Assembly (NCBI RefSeq): GCF_030316825.1
Contig: NZ_JASZYU010000001.1
Location: 1,860,001 to 1,924,000, forward strand
Reading direction: 5' to 3'
DNA: 64,000 nucleotides
DNA from: Variovorax fucosicus
GTDB lineage: Bacteria > Pseudomonadota > Gammaproteobacteria > Burkholderiales > Burkholderiaceae_C
Part shown: piece by piece, positions 26,434-35,271 of the stretch
Layout of the letters: every line of letters starts with the position of its first letter
Numbering within the stretch: position 1 is the first letter of the stretch
Made by a program: the position numbers and the translations under genes
Notes under the pieces: generated by a model
Seen by the model: the letters and a program-made list of their open reading frames with translations, nothing else
What the model was told of the DNA's origin: nothing
Databases searched by the model: none

Positions 26434-27288
26434 ATGATCGCCATCACCGGAGCTACCGGCCAACTCGGCCGCCTCGTCATCGAGGCACTGCTGCCGAAGA
26501 TTCCTGCCGCCCAGATCGTCGCCGCCGTGCGCAGCCCCGAGAAGGCCAAGAACCTGGCCGCCCTCGGCGTGCAGGTGCGCCAGGCCGACTATGCCCAGCC
26601 CGCCACGCTCGAAGCCGCGTTCCAGGGCGTCGAGAAGCTGCTGCTGATCTCTTCCAGCGAAGTCGGCCAGCGCGCTGCACAGCACCGCGCGGTGATCGAG
26701 GCCGCCGCAAAAGCCGGCGTGAAACTGATCGCGTACACGAGCATCCTGCGCGCCGACACCTCGCCCCTGGCGCTCGCAGCCGAGCACAAGGAAACCGAAG
26801 CCGCCCTGCGCGCCTCCGGCCTGCCCTTCGTGCTGCTGCGCAACGGCTGGTACACGGAGAACCGCACGGCGAGCATCCCTGTCGCACTCCAGCATGGCGC
26901 GGTGCTGGGCGCGGCCGGCGAAGGCCGCATCGCATCGGCGGCCCGGGCCGACTACGCGGCAGCCGCGGCGGCCGTATTGACCCGCGAAGACCAGGCCGGG
27001 CGCGTGTACGAGCTGGCTGGCGACACGGGCTACACCCTGTCGGAACTCGCGGCAGAGATCGCGCGCCAGTCGGGCAAGACGGTGGCCTACCAGGATCTGC
27101 CCGAGCCGGCGTACAAGGCCGCGCTGGTGCAGGCCGGCCTGCCGGAAGGCTTTGCGGCACTGCTGGCCAACTCGGACGCGGGCACTGCCAAGGGCGCGCT
27201 GTTCGACGACAGCCGGCAGCTGAGTCAGCTCATCGGCCGGCCGACCACGCCGCTGGCGACCACGGTGGCTGCGGCACTGACCGCGTAG
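26434..27288 (+). CDS. qorB: NAD(P)H:quinone oxidoreductase, NmrA-type
   Basis: This 284-residue reductase has the nucleotide loop GATGQLG at residues 5-11 and the QorB hallmarks: SSSEVGQRAAQH, YTSILRAD, LRNGWYTEN and ELAGDTGYTLSELA. It reduces quinones with NADPH, protecting against thiol-reactive quinones. Divergent from qorR, whose operator lies between. AAGGA lies upstream of the ATG. Its 3' end overlaps the convergent 2OG-oxygenase gene by 64 bp. Confidence 0.92.
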   Translation: MIAITGATGQLGRLVIEALLPKIPAAQIVAAVRSPEKAKNLAALGVQVRQADYAQPATLEAAFQGVEKLLLISSSEVGQRAAQHRAVIEAAAKAGVKLIAYTSILRADTSPLALAAEHKETEAALRASGLPFVLLRNGWYTENRTASIPVALQHGAVLGAAGEGRIASAARADYAAAAAAVLTREDQAGRVYELAGDTGYTLSELAAEIARQSGKTVAYQDLPEPAYKAALVQAGLPEGFAALLANSDAGTAKGALFDDSRQLSQLIGRPTTPLATTVAAALTA

Positions 27289-28190
27289 GTCGCGTCGAAG
27301 CGCGACTGCAGGTAGGCCTGCGCGGTGATCGGCTCATAGCGGGGCAGCTCGCCTGCGGGCACGCACGACGGGATCGCACTGACCAGCGCGTCGGCGTTCG
27401 GGTCGAAAAACAGCGCGATCGAATAGCGCTCGCGCGTGGGCCGCGCCACGCGGTGCGGCGTCGACACGTACACGTCGTTGGTCCATCGCATCAGGCAATC
27501 GCCGATGTTGCAGATGAAGGCACCGGGCACCGACGGCGCGTCGACCCAGTCGCCGCCGCGCGTGCGCACCTGCAACCCGGCCACGCCATCGGTGGCCAGC
27601 AGTGTCACGTTGCCGTAGTCGGTATGGGCACCGGCCCCGAGGCCCTCTGCGGCTGCGCCGGGCGCCGGCGCCGGATAGTGCAGAAAGCGCAGCGTGGCGA
27701 GCGGCCGGTCGATCTTGTCGTCGAAGAAGCCCTCCGCGAGCCCGAGGTCGATGGCAAAGGCCGCATGCAGCCTGCGCGCCGCCAGCAGCCCCGCATCGAA
27801 GTACGCCTGCACCCGCGCACGCCAGCCGTCGATCGGTGGCCATGCGTTGGGCGGCCGCACGCGCTCGTCGGTCCAGATCAGGTTGAAGGCTTCTTTCTGG
27901 TCGGCGCCCTTCTTCTCGTCGAGCGCCTCGGTGCCGAGCCCCACATAGCCGCGGTTGTGGCCCAGTTGCCCGATTGCCAACGCCTGCTTGGCCGCGGCGT
28001 CGAGCGCGAAGAATTCGCGGCTGGCAGCAAAGGCGTCGACCAGCAATGCGGCCGGCACGCCATGGCCGGTGATCGCGAAGAAGCCGACCTCGCGGCAGGC
28101 CGCGCCCACCTCGCCCGCCACGTGGGCACGCGCTGCCGCATCGTCCGAGGCAAGTGCCGAGATGTCGATGACGGGGATGGCGGTGTTCAT
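27225..28190 (-). CDS. 2-oxoglutarate-Fe(II) oxygenase, isopenicillin N synthase family
   Basis: This 321-residue non-heme iron oxygenase has an N-terminal DIOX_N domain (IPVIDISAL, GFFAITGHGV) and a double-stranded beta-helix with H-x-D (AHTDYG), the distal His (STPHRV) and the 2-oxoglutarate-binding R-x-S (RYSIALFF). Family members include ethylene-forming enzyme and plant-like dioxygenases; the substrate is unknown. The C-terminal 20 residues (AVSAAATVVASGVV) run antisense into qorB and look like read-through into non-homologous sequence. Confidence 0.9.
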   Translation of the reverse strand: MNTAIPVIDISALASDDAAARAHVAGEVGAACREVGFFAITGHGVPAALLVDAFAASREFFALDAAAKQALAIGQLGHNRGYVGLGTEALDEKKGADQKEAFNLIWTDERVRPPNAWPPIDGWRARVQAYFDAGLLAARRLHAAFAIDLGLAEGFFDDKIDRPLATLRFLHYPAPAPGAAAEGLGAGAHTDYGNVTLLATDGVAGLQVRTRGGDWVDAPSVPGAFICNIGDCLMRWTNDVYVSTPHRVARPTRERYSIALFFDPNADALVSAIPSCVPAGELPRYEPITAQAYLQSRFDATYAVSAAATVVASGVVGRPMS

Positions 28191-28240
28191 CCTGCCAGTC
28201 TGCACCAGCCAGCGCGCGGCGTCACGGCTACCATCGACGC

Positions 28241-28765
28241 ATGCCGCGCCGTTGTCTCCGCTCCTGCCCGCATGTCTTGCTGGCACTGTTGGCGCTGACG
28301 GACGCGGCCCACGCCGGCGAGCAGCGCCGCAACTGGTTCGACGACCCGTTCATGCAGGTCGCACCGGGCCTGCCGGCCTGCCCGGTGCCGCTGGGCCCGC
28401 TGTACACCGAGGCCGAGCGGCGCAGCCAGATGCACAGCCGGCTCGAACGCGGCACCAGTTGCTGGCTGGCCGGGCGCTGCGCCGACAGCAACGCCTACCG
28501 CTACGACAAGGCGATCGCACCCGAGCTGCGCCGCGCGTTGGCCCGCGTACCGGGCCTGCAGCGCGGCAGCGTGTGGGTGACGGTGCAGCGCCGCTGGGTC
28601 TACCTGCAGGGCTGCGTGCCGACGCGCGCGCTGGCGCAGCGCCTCGAGCGCGCCGCACGCGCGGTGAAGGACGTAGAGACTGTTGTGCCCGACCTGATGA
28701 TCGGCACTCGCGGCCGGGCGCCCTACCCCGTGAACGACGAAGAAGAATCGAACCGCCAGAAATAA
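28241..28765 (+). CDS. BON domain-like secreted protein
   Basis: This 174-residue protein starts with a signal peptide (HVLLALLALTDAAHA). The middle is Cys-containing (GLPACPVPLG, SCWLAGRCADS) and the C-terminal 90 residues resemble a BON domain (LRRALARVPGLQRGSVWVTVQRRWVYLQGCV, KDVETVVPDLM), a phospholipid- or envelope-binding fold. It probably acts in the periplasm. It ends exactly where the DMT exporter gene begins, so the two are co-translated or nearly so. Confidence 0.72.
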   Translation: MPRRCLRSCPHVLLALLALTDAAHAGEQRRNWFDDPFMQVAPGLPACPVPLGPLYTEAERRSQMHSRLERGTSCWLAGRCADSNAYRYDKAIAPELRRALARVPGLQRGSVWVTVQRRWVYLQGCVPTRALAQRLERAARAVKDVETVVPDLMIGTRGRAPYPVNDEEESNRQK

Positions 28766-29659
28766 ATGATCGACCGCAAGACCCATCTCGACACCCGCGC
28801 CATCACCCTGCTCATCGCCTGTTGCGCGTTCTGGGGGCTGCAGCAGATTCTCATCAAGACCACCGTCGCCGAGGTGCCGCCGCTCTGGCAGGCCACCATC
28901 CGCATGGTGGGCGCCGTGGCGCTGCTGTGGCTGTGGTGCCGCTCGCGCGGGGTGCCGCTGTTCGCGCGCGACGGCACGCTGCCGGGCGGCCTGCTGGCCG
29001 GGCTGCTGTTCGCGGGCGAGTTCTGCTGCATCTACATCGGGCTGCAGCACACCACCGCCTCGCGGCTCACGGTGTTTCTCTACACCTCGCCGTTCTGGGT
29101 GGCGCTGTTCCTGCCGCGCTGGGTGCCGGCCGAGCGGCTGCGCGGGCTGCAATGGGTTGGCCTGGCACTGGCCTTCGGCGGTGTCGTGCTGGCCTTCAGC
29201 GAAAGCTTCGGGCACTCCAGTTCGGCGCAGCTGCGCGGCGACGTGCTGGGACTGGTGGCCGGCATGCTCTGGGGACTGACCACGCTCGCTTTGCGCGCGA
29301 CAAAGCTCGCCACGGCGAGCGCCGAAAAGACGCTGTTCTACCAAGTGGCGGTGACCGCGGCGGTCTGCCCGTTTCTCTCGCTCGCGCTCGGCGAGTCGTG
29401 GGGCTTTGCGTATTCAGCCTGGGCCTGGACGTCGATCGGCCTGCAAACCGTGATCGGCGCGTTCGCGAGCTACCTGACGTGGATGTGGCTGTTGCGGCAC
29501 TATCCGGCGACCAAGATGTCGTCGTTCACCTTCCTGACCCCGCTGTTCGCGCTGGTGTTCGGTGTGGTGCTGCTGGCCGAGCCGCTCACGCTCCAACTGG
29601 TGCTGGCACTGGCGGGCGTGGGGCTGGGGATCGTCCTCGTGAACCGGAAGAGGGCTTGA
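28766..29659 (+). CDS. EamA/DMT family transporter
   Basis: This 297-residue inner-membrane protein has about ten hydrophobic helices in two EamA repeats, with the usual opening ITLLIACCAFWGLQQILIK and the second repeat starting near [15 protein letters not shown]. It is a predicted exporter of small metabolites or amino acids. The ATG follows the BON gene stop with no gap. Substrate is not inferable. Confidence 0.88.
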   Translation: MIDRKTHLDTRAITLLIACCAFWGLQQILIKTTVAEVPPLWQATIRMVGAVALLWLWCRSRGVPLFARDGTLPGGLLAGLLFAGEFCCIYIGLQHTTASRLTVFLYTSPFWVALFLPRWVPAERLRGLQWVGLALAFGGVVLAFSESFGHSSSAQLRGDVLGLVAGMLWGLTTLALRATKLATASAEKTLFYQVAVTAAVCPFLSLALGESWGFAYSAWAWTSIGLQTVIGAFASYLTWMWLLRHYPATKMSSFTFLTPLFALVFGVVLLAEPLTLQLVLALAGVGLGIVLVNRKRA

Positions 29660-29666
29660 GCGCCAC

Positions 29667-29694
29667 AGGGCTGCCCCCAAGGCGCGTAAGCCCT
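29667..29694. terminator. Weak hairpin after DMT transporter gene
   Basis: AGGGCT (29667-29672) and AGCCCT (29689-29694) form a 6-bp stem with a 16-base GC-rich loop. No T-tract follows, so this is at best a weak or Rho-assisted stop between the transporter gene and the convergent small basic gene. Confidence 0.25.
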
Positions 29695-29704
29695 CGGGGC
29701 CCGC

Positions 29705-29872
29705 TTAGCCGCCCTTCTTGGCGCGCTTGCCGGGGTTCTTCTTGCTGCGCGTCGCGGTGCCGCGCTCGAGGCTGCGCTTTTGGCCGCCACCCGACTTGGG
29801 CATGGTGAAACCCGGTGCGGGAGTGGGCTTGGGAGCGGAACGGTCGCTCTCGGTTCTGATTTTGGTGGGCAT
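29705..29872 (-). CDS. Small basic protein, unknown
   Basis: A 55-residue, lysine/arginine-rich protein. GGAG lies 7 bases before the ATG at 29872. It has a Pro/Ala linker (SAPKPTPAPGFTMPKS) and a strongly basic C-terminal half (SKKNPGKRAKKGG). The composition suggests nucleic acid or ribosome binding. It is divergent from the MurA-like gene and convergent with the transporter gene. Coding is supported by ribosome site, composition and clean fit in the gap. Confidence 0.7.
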   Translation of the reverse strand: MPTKIRTESDRSAPKPTPAPGFTMPKSGGGQKRSLERGTATRSKKNPGKRAKKGG

Positions 29873-29958
29873 GAGTGGCTCCGGTAAAAAAATGTCCGGG
29901 CGTAATTAGGCCACAGCGGAAAACCAAGCCTGCGCCGGTAGCATATCGGGCCCTGCCC

Positions 29959-31260
29959 ATGTCCAATCTCATCGTCCACGGCGGCACGCCACTGCGCGGC
30001 CGCATCATTCCTTCCGCCAACAAGAATGCCGTCCTGCCGGTGCTGTGCGCCACACTGCTGACGCGCGAGCCCCTGCAGCTGCACGGCGTGCCCGACATCA
30101 CCGATGTCCGCAAGATCCTCGAGATCTTCCGCACGCTCGGCAGCGAGGTTCGCATGGACGATGCCACCGGCACGCTGCACCTGCACCATCGCGACACCGT
30201 GTTCGATGCGCAGCGCCATCGGCTGCCCGAAGAGATGCGCTCGTCGATCATGCTGGTGCCGCCCTTGCTGGCGCGCTTCGGCGTGGCGCGGCTGGAAGAC
30301 AACGTCAAGGGCTGCACGCTCGGCGTGCGCGAAATCGATCCGCACGTGGAGGTGTTCCGGCAATTCGGCAGCACCGTCGAGCGCGCCGAGGGCTCGCTCA
30401 TCATCCGGCACACCGGCGGCCTGGTGCCGGCCGACCACTGGCTGGACTACGCCTCGGTCACCACCACCGAGAACTTCGTGCTGTGCGCGGTGGGTGCCAA
30501 CGGCACCTCGACGCTGACCAACGCGGCCTCGGAGCCGCACGTGCAGGAGTTCTGCCGCTTCATGGTGGGGCTCGGCGCGCGCATCGAAGGCATCGGCACC
30601 TCGCGCCTCACGGTGCATGGCGGTGCAGCGCTCGGCGGTGGCGAGTTCCGCTTCGACGAAGACTTCCACGAGATCACCACTTTTCTCGCGCTCGGCGCCA
30701 TCACCGGCGGCGATGTGATGGTGCGCAACAGTGCGCCGGCGCAGTTCCCGCTGATCGACCGCACCTTCGCCAAGTTCGGCGTGCAGATCACGCACGAGGA
30801 CGGCTGGTCGCGCGCGCGCAGCGCCGGGCCGCTCAAGGTGCAGACGCCGTTCACGAGCAACGTGCTGACCAAGGTCGAGGCGGCCCCCTGGCCGTATTTC
30901 CCGGTAGACCTGCTGCCGATCTTCATTGCGCTCGGCGTGCGCGCCCAGGGCAATGCGATGTTCTGGAACAAGGTGTACGACGGCGCGCTCGGCTGGACCG
31001 GCGAGCTGTCGAAGTTCGGCGCCCATGTGTTCTCGTCCGACCCGCACCGGCTCATCACCTTCGGCGGCAATCCGCTGACGCCGGCCGTTGTGGAGAGCCC
31101 CTACATCATCCGCGTGGCGATCGCGCTGTTCATGGTCGCGGCCAGCATCGAAGGCCGCTCCGAGATCCGCAATGCCACGCCGATCCGCCGCGCCCATCCG
31201 CACTTCGTCGAAAACCTGCGCCAGCTCGGCGTGCAGGTGGAGTGGACCAGCGAGGAGTGA
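29959..31260 (+). CDS. MurA-like UDP-GlcNAc 1-carboxyvinyltransferase (paralog type)
   Basis: This 433-residue enolpyruvyl transferase keeps the MurA active-site residues: K22-N23 (ANKNA), the PEP-binding Cys119 (GCTLG) followed by R124, and the catalytic Asp in YFPVDLLP. MurA adds enolpyruvate to UDP-GlcNAc in peptidoglycan synthesis. The surrounding sequence departs from housekeeping MurA (GVREIDPH rather than the usual ARPVDLH), and it is not next to hisG or other cell-wall genes. It is therefore likely a second, diverged copy. ATG 29959 chosen from the conserved start. Confidence 0.82.
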   Translation: MSNLIVHGGTPLRGRIIPSANKNAVLPVLCATLLTREPLQLHGVPDITDVRKILEIFRTLGSEVRMDDATGTLHLHHRDTVFDAQRHRLPEEMRSSIMLVPPLLARFGVARLEDNVKGCTLGVREIDPHVEVFRQFGSTVERAEGSLIIRHTGGLVPADHWLDYASVTTTENFVLCAVGANGTSTLTNAASEPHVQEFCRFMVGLGARIEGIGTSRLTVHGGAALGGGEFRFDEDFHEITTFLALGAITGGDVMVRNSAPAQFPLIDRTFAKFGVQITHEDGWSRARSAGPLKVQTPFTSNVLTKVEAAPWPYFPVDLLPIFIALGVRAQGNAMFWNKVYDGALGWTGELSKFGAHVFSSDPHRLITFGGNPLTPAVVESPYIIRVAIALFMVAASIEGRSEIRNATPIRRAHPHFVENLRQLGVQVEWTSEE

Positions 31261-31266
31261 GCCCGC

Positions 31267-31707
31267 TCAGGCCGCCGGCATTGCACGGAAGCCGACCGCG
31301 AACCGGTTCCAGATGTTGATGGCGCCGATGGCCAGCGTGAGGTCGACGCGCTCGCGCTCGTTGAACTCGGCGCACAGCGCTTCATGGTCGGCATCGGGCG
31401 CATGCGTGTCGGCCACGCGCGTGAGCGCTTCGGTCCAGGCCAGCGCGGCGCGTTCGCGCGGCGTGAAGAACGGCGACTCGCGCCAGGCCGCCACGCCATA
31501 CAGGCGGCGCTCGGTTTCGCCGCGCTTGCGGGCATCGGTGGAATGCATGTCGACGCAGAACGCGCAGCCGTTGATCTGCGAGGCACGCAGCTTGACCAGG
31601 TCGAGCAGCAGCGGCGCCAGACCGAGCTTGCTCACCGACGCTTCGAGCGCCAGCATCGCCTTGATGGCGTCGGGCGAAGCCTTGTAGAAATTGAGACGGG
31701 TTTCCAT
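31267..31707 (-). CDS. Carboxymuconolactone decarboxylase family (AhpD-like)
   Basis: This 146-residue helical protein has the redox pair CAFC followed by V-D-M-H, the AhpD-type active site, and an N-terminal FYKASPDAIKAMLALE. Such proteins act as alkylhydroperoxidases or peroxide-sensitive thiol enzymes in the cytosol. It is divergent from a MocR regulator with 97 bp between, so it is the likely target of that regulator. Confidence 0.9.
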   Translation of the reverse strand: METRLNFYKASPDAIKAMLALEASVSKLGLAPLLLDLVKLRASQINGCAFCVDMHSTDARKRGETERRLYGVAAWRESPFFTPRERAALAWTEALTRVADTHAPDADHEALCAEFNERERVDLTLAIGAINIWNRFAVGFRAMPAA

Positions 31708-31804
31708 GGTGTGCTCCTTCGTGCAGTGGTTGTGTGGAGAGAATTGTCAAAGCGCACAGGCCGCCCGAAGGTGACCAATCCGCTGCAAATCGAGGAGTCC
31801 ACGG

Positions 31805-33238
31805 ATGGAATTGCACGTCGTGATCGAGGGGAAGAAAGACCTGGGCGGCCAGCTCCATGGCCAGCTCAAGGACGCGATCCGCTCGGGCCGGCTGGTGGCT
31901 GGCGAGCGCCTGCCGCCCACGCGCCTGCTGGCGGAGCAGCTCGGAATTTCGCGCAAGACCGTGGCCGAGGTCTTCGCGCGGCTGACCCGCGACGGGCTGC
32001 TGATTGGCCGCGCCGGCATCGGCACCTTCGTCGGCGAAGGGATGGTGACGCGCACGGCGCCGCAGCGCACCGAGGATCTGGCCGGCGCCGCCGTGGTGGA
32101 GCAGTGGCGCCGCATGGCCACCCCGCTGCGCCAGATGGACCGCGAAGGCGGCGCGCGCTACGAGTACATCGGCGGCGTGCCCTCGGGGCCGCTGTTTCCG
32201 GCCGACGACTGGCGCCGCTGCATGCTGCACGGGCTGCGGCAGTTCACGTCCTCGCGCAGCCTCTACGGCACGGCCGAAGGCGTGCCGGCGCTGCGGCAGG
32301 CCATTGCCCGGCACATCGCGTTCGCGCGCGGTGTGCGCTGCGACGCCGACGACGTGATCGTCACCGCCGGCGCGCAGCAGGCGCTCGACCTGGTCGCGCG
32401 GGTGCTGGTAGCGCCGGGCAGCACGGTCGCGATCGAGGAGCCCGGCTACCCGCCGATGCGCAACCTGCTCGCCGCGCAGGGGGCGCACGTGGTGGGCGTG
32501 CCGGTCGACGACGAAGGCATCGTGGTCGACGCGATTCCCGCCGGCACGCGCTTCATCTACGTGACACCGGCGCACCAGTTTCCACTCGGCATGCCGATGA
32601 GCCCGGCGCGCCGAGCCGCGCTGCTGCGGCGCGCGCAGGAACTCGGCGCGGTGGTGATCGAAGACGACTTCGACAGCGAGTTCCGCCATGCGGGGCGGCC
32701 GACCGACACGCTCTACAGCCTCGACACCCAGGGCACGGTGGCCTACGTGGGCACCTTCTCCAAGACGATGTCCCCGCAGCTGCGGCTCGGCTACCTGATT
32801 GCGCCGCCCTCGATCCGAAGCGCGGTCGCGACCGCCAAGCACCTGACCGACTCGCACACCGCGCCAGCACAGCAGTGGGCGCTGGCGAAGTTCATCGACG
32901 ACGGGCTGCTGGCCAGGCACATCCGGCGCTGTCATGCGGCCTATGCGCTGCGGCGCGAGAAGCTGGTCGCGCGCTTCGAGGGCGACCTTGCACCCTGGTT
33001 CCGCCTGGTGCCCGCGGCCGCGGGCTTTCACATTGCCGCGCTGTGCCGCAAGCCGCTGGACGTGGCGCTGCTGGTCGCGCTGGCGCGGCGCGTCGATGTC
33101 GGGCTCTACCCGCTGGCGCCCTTCTTCCATTTCAGCGAGCCACAACCCGGGCTGATGATGGGCTACGGCGCCATCGACACGCTCGACATCGACCCCTCGC
33201 TCGACCGCGTGCGCGACATACTCATGCAGATCGCCTGA
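31805..33238 (+). CDS. MocR/PdxR-type regulator (GntR HTH + aminotransferase)
   Basis: This 477-residue regulator joins an N-terminal GntR winged helix (residues 10-75, LPPTRLLAEQLGISRKTVAEVFARL) to a fold-type I aminotransferase domain binding PLP; the Schiff-base lysine is in TFSKTMSPQLRLGY. The enzyme part senses PLP or an amino-aldehyde. It is divergent from the AhpD-like gene and is followed, 31 bp later, by glutaminase. Whether it controls PLP genes cannot be told; no pdx gene is present. Confidence 0.9.
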   Translation: MELHVVIEGKKDLGGQLHGQLKDAIRSGRLVAGERLPPTRLLAEQLGISRKTVAEVFARLTRDGLLIGRAGIGTFVGEGMVTRTAPQRTEDLAGAAVVEQWRRMATPLRQMDREGGARYEYIGGVPSGPLFPADDWRRCMLHGLRQFTSSRSLYGTAEGVPALRQAIARHIAFARGVRCDADDVIVTAGAQQALDLVARVLVAPGSTVAIEEPGYPPMRNLLAAQGAHVVGVPVDDEGIVVDAIPAGTRFIYVTPAHQFPLGMPMSPARRAALLRRAQELGAVVIEDDFDSEFRHAGRPTDTLYSLDTQGTVAYVGTFSKTMSPQLRLGYLIAPPSIRSAVATAKHLTDSHTAPAQQWALAKFIDDGLLARHIRRCHAAYALRREKLVARFEGDLAPWFRLVPAAAGFHIAALCRKPLDVALLVALARRVDVGLYPLAPFFHFSEPQPGLMMGYGAIDTLDIDPSLDRVRDILMQIA

Positions 33239-33269
33239 ACCGCTCCACCTGCCTTTGAAACGACACACC

Positions 33270-34190
33270 ATGAAGTTCCAACCCGTGCTCGACGAGATCG
33301 ACGCCGAGATCCGTCCGCTGCTCGGTGCGGGGGGCACCGTTGCGAGCTACATACCGGCACTGGCCCGCGTGCCGGCTGCGCAGTTCGGCATGGCGCTGCG
33401 CACCTGCGACGGGCAGGAGGCACATGCGGGCGATGCGAACAAACCCTTCTCGATCCAGAGCGTGTCGAAGCTGTTCACGCTCACGCTGGCGATGCAGCGG
33501 CTCGGCGAAGCGCTGTGGGAGCGCATCGGCCGCGAGCCTTCAGGCAACCCGTTCAACTCGCTGGTGCAGCTGGAGAACGAACAGGGCAAGCCGCGCAACC
33601 CGTTCATCAATGCCGGCGCCATTGCCGTCGCCGACCGGCTGCTGAGCCTGTTCGGCCGCGAGGCCAAGACCGACGTGCTGGAGCTGATGAACAGCCTCAC
33701 CGGCGACCCGATTTCCTTCGACGTCGAAGTGGCCGCGTCCGAGGCAGCCACGGGCTATCGCAACTACGCGCTTGCCAATTTCATGAAGAGCTTCGGCAAG
33801 CTCGACAACGACGTGGAGACGGTGCTCGACATGTACTTTCACCAGTGCGCGTTGTCGATGAGCTGCGTGCAACTGGCGCGCGCGGCCGGCTACCTCTGCC
33901 GCGACGGCGTGCACCCCTGGGCGCCGGGCGTGAACCTGCTGACCGAACGCCAGACGCGCCGCATCAACTCGCTGATGCTGACCTGCGGCACCTACGATGC
34001 CGCCGGCGAGTTCGCGTTTCGCATCGGCCTGCCCTGCAAGAGCGGCGTCGGCGGTGGCATCGTCGCGGTGGTGCCCGACCAGCTGACCCTGGCCGTGTGG
34101 TCGCCCGCGCTCGATGCCACCGGCAACTCGCTGCTGGGCATGAAGGCGCTCGAGCTGTTCGTGACGAAGACGGGCTTGTCGGTGTTCTGA
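33270..34190 (+). CDS. glsA: Glutaminase
   Basis: This 306-residue enzyme hydrolyses glutamine to glutamate and ammonia. It has the serine-dependent beta-lactamase-like fold with the S-x-x-K motif (SVSK), a tyrosine/asparagine block (NPFINAGAIAV) and the C-terminal SGVGGGIVAVVP. Length is that of the short bacterial GlsA without STAS or ankyrin extensions. The ATG at 33270 lies 31 bp behind the MocR gene, same strand. Confidence 0.94.
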   Translation: MKFQPVLDEIDAEIRPLLGAGGTVASYIPALARVPAAQFGMALRTCDGQEAHAGDANKPFSIQSVSKLFTLTLAMQRLGEALWERIGREPSGNPFNSLVQLENEQGKPRNPFINAGAIAVADRLLSLFGREAKTDVLELMNSLTGDPISFDVEVAASEAATGYRNYALANFMKSFGKLDNDVETVLDMYFHQCALSMSCVQLARAAGYLCRDGVHPWAPGVNLLTERQTRRINSLMLTCGTYDAAGEFAFRIGLPCKSGVGGGIVAVVPDQLTLAVWSPALDATGNSLLGMKALELFVTKTGLSVF

Positions 34191-34217
34191 CCGCGCCTGT
34201 GCAAGACTTGCCGGTTC

Positions 34218-34727
34218 ATGACTGAAATTACTCCCTCCATCGACAGCGGCAACGACGCCGACAGCACCGACATCCAGGAACCCCGCCTCTGGCGCGACGC
34301 GCTCTGGACAGCCAGCGTGATCAAGAACGAAGACGACGACGGCTGGGCCGTGGCGATGACACGCCAGGGCGAATCCGAGCCCGCGCTGGTCGGCCCCTGG
34401 ACGATGGGCCGCGACAAGAAGAACCCCAAGCCGCTCGATGCGCCCGCCTTCCACACGCTGGTGAAGACCGCATCGGAAGTGCTGCGCCGCCACGAGCAGC
34501 AACTGCACGCACAACTCAACAAGCAGCTGAGCGTCGGCGCCGGATCGGAACGCATCCGCGTGGCGCTGCAGATCGTGCCCGACGAAGACAACCCCTACGC
34601 CCTGCTCACCGCGCAGGACGAGTTCGGCACGCAACTCGGCGAGGCGCGCGTGGCGCCGACGTTCAAGCTCAGTGCCGCCAGCGCCGAGGCATGGATCGAG
34701 AGCGGCTACTCGCCCAAGCCGCGCTAG
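34218..34727 (+). CDS. Conserved hypothetical protein
   Basis: This 169-residue soluble acidic protein follows glsA by 27 bp. The N-terminal 20 residues are low-complexity and acidic; the rest (LWRDALWTASVIKNEDDDGWAVAM to AEAWIESGYSPKPR) looks like a compact alpha/beta domain. No motif or membrane segment was recognised. Codon use is normal for the region and it is probably co-transcribed with glutaminase. Confidence 0.75.
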   Translation: MTEITPSIDSGNDADSTDIQEPRLWRDALWTASVIKNEDDDGWAVAMTRQGESEPALVGPWTMGRDKKNPKPLDAPAFHTLVKTASEVLRRHEQQLHAQLNKQLSVGAGSERIRVALQIVPDEDNPYALLTAQDEFGTQLGEARVAPTFKLSAASAEAWIESGYSPKPR

Positions 34728-34734
34728 CGTTTTT

Positions 34735-35259
34735 TCAGGCCGCCGCGGCAGCGGGCCAGCCGGCCCGCGCGGCGCGGTTCAGCGCCGAGCGCACCACCCT
34801 GCGGTGGAACGGCGCGATCGCGCGGATGTAGGTGCGGCCCAGCAGGTTGTGGCAGTGCACCACGGTGACGGCGGTCAGCTGGCCGGCAGAGCGCTGCACC
34901 GAGAGGCGAAAGTCCAGGTGACGGTCGTCCTCGCCCAGCACCACTTCGTCGGGCAAGGTTTCGTAGATGCGAAAGATGCCGACGCGCGCCGGGCTTGCCG
35001 CGCCATTGTCGGCACGCAGGGCGTGCGCGGTCTTCAGGCCGAACGGCGACACGATCGCATCACGCACGGCCATCAGGCGCTCGACCCACGGCGCCTGCCG
35101 CGCCAGCGCGAAATGCGCGAGCGCCAGCACGTCGTGCGTGGCGCCGGGCGGCAGGTCGATCGCGAACGCGTCGGCCAGAAAGGCTCCCGGGTAGAGGTGC
35201 GCAACGCGCACCCCAGGCGGCAGCGCGACGGCATGGGCGCGATGGAGTGGCGTGGGCAT
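34735..35259 (-). CDS. DUF2867 domain protein
   Basis: This 174-residue protein matches my recollection of DUF2867: an N-terminal segment ahead of DAFAIDLPPG, then FRIYETLPDEVVLGEDDRHLDFRLSV and VVHCHNLLGRTYIRAIAPFHRRVV. Function of the family is unknown; members sit with lipid or stress genes. It is convergent with the hypothetical gene at 34218 and lies 12 bp from the YXWGXW gene in the same direction. Confidence 0.8.
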   Translation of the reverse strand: MPTPLHRAHAVALPPGVRVAHLYPGAFLADAFAIDLPPGATHDVLALAHFALARQAPWVERLMAVRDAIVSPFGLKTAHALRADNGAASPARVGIFRIYETLPDEVVLGEDDRHLDFRLSVQRSAGQLTAVTVVHCHNLLGRTYIRAIAPFHRRVVRSALNRAARAGWPAAAAA

Positions 35260-35271
35260 GCGCTCCTTGCC

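Noticed and set aside
34724..34742. T-tract after CGCTAGCG as a terminator
   Set aside because: The preceding stem is only a 4-bp self-complement without GC-rich extension; too weak to call.
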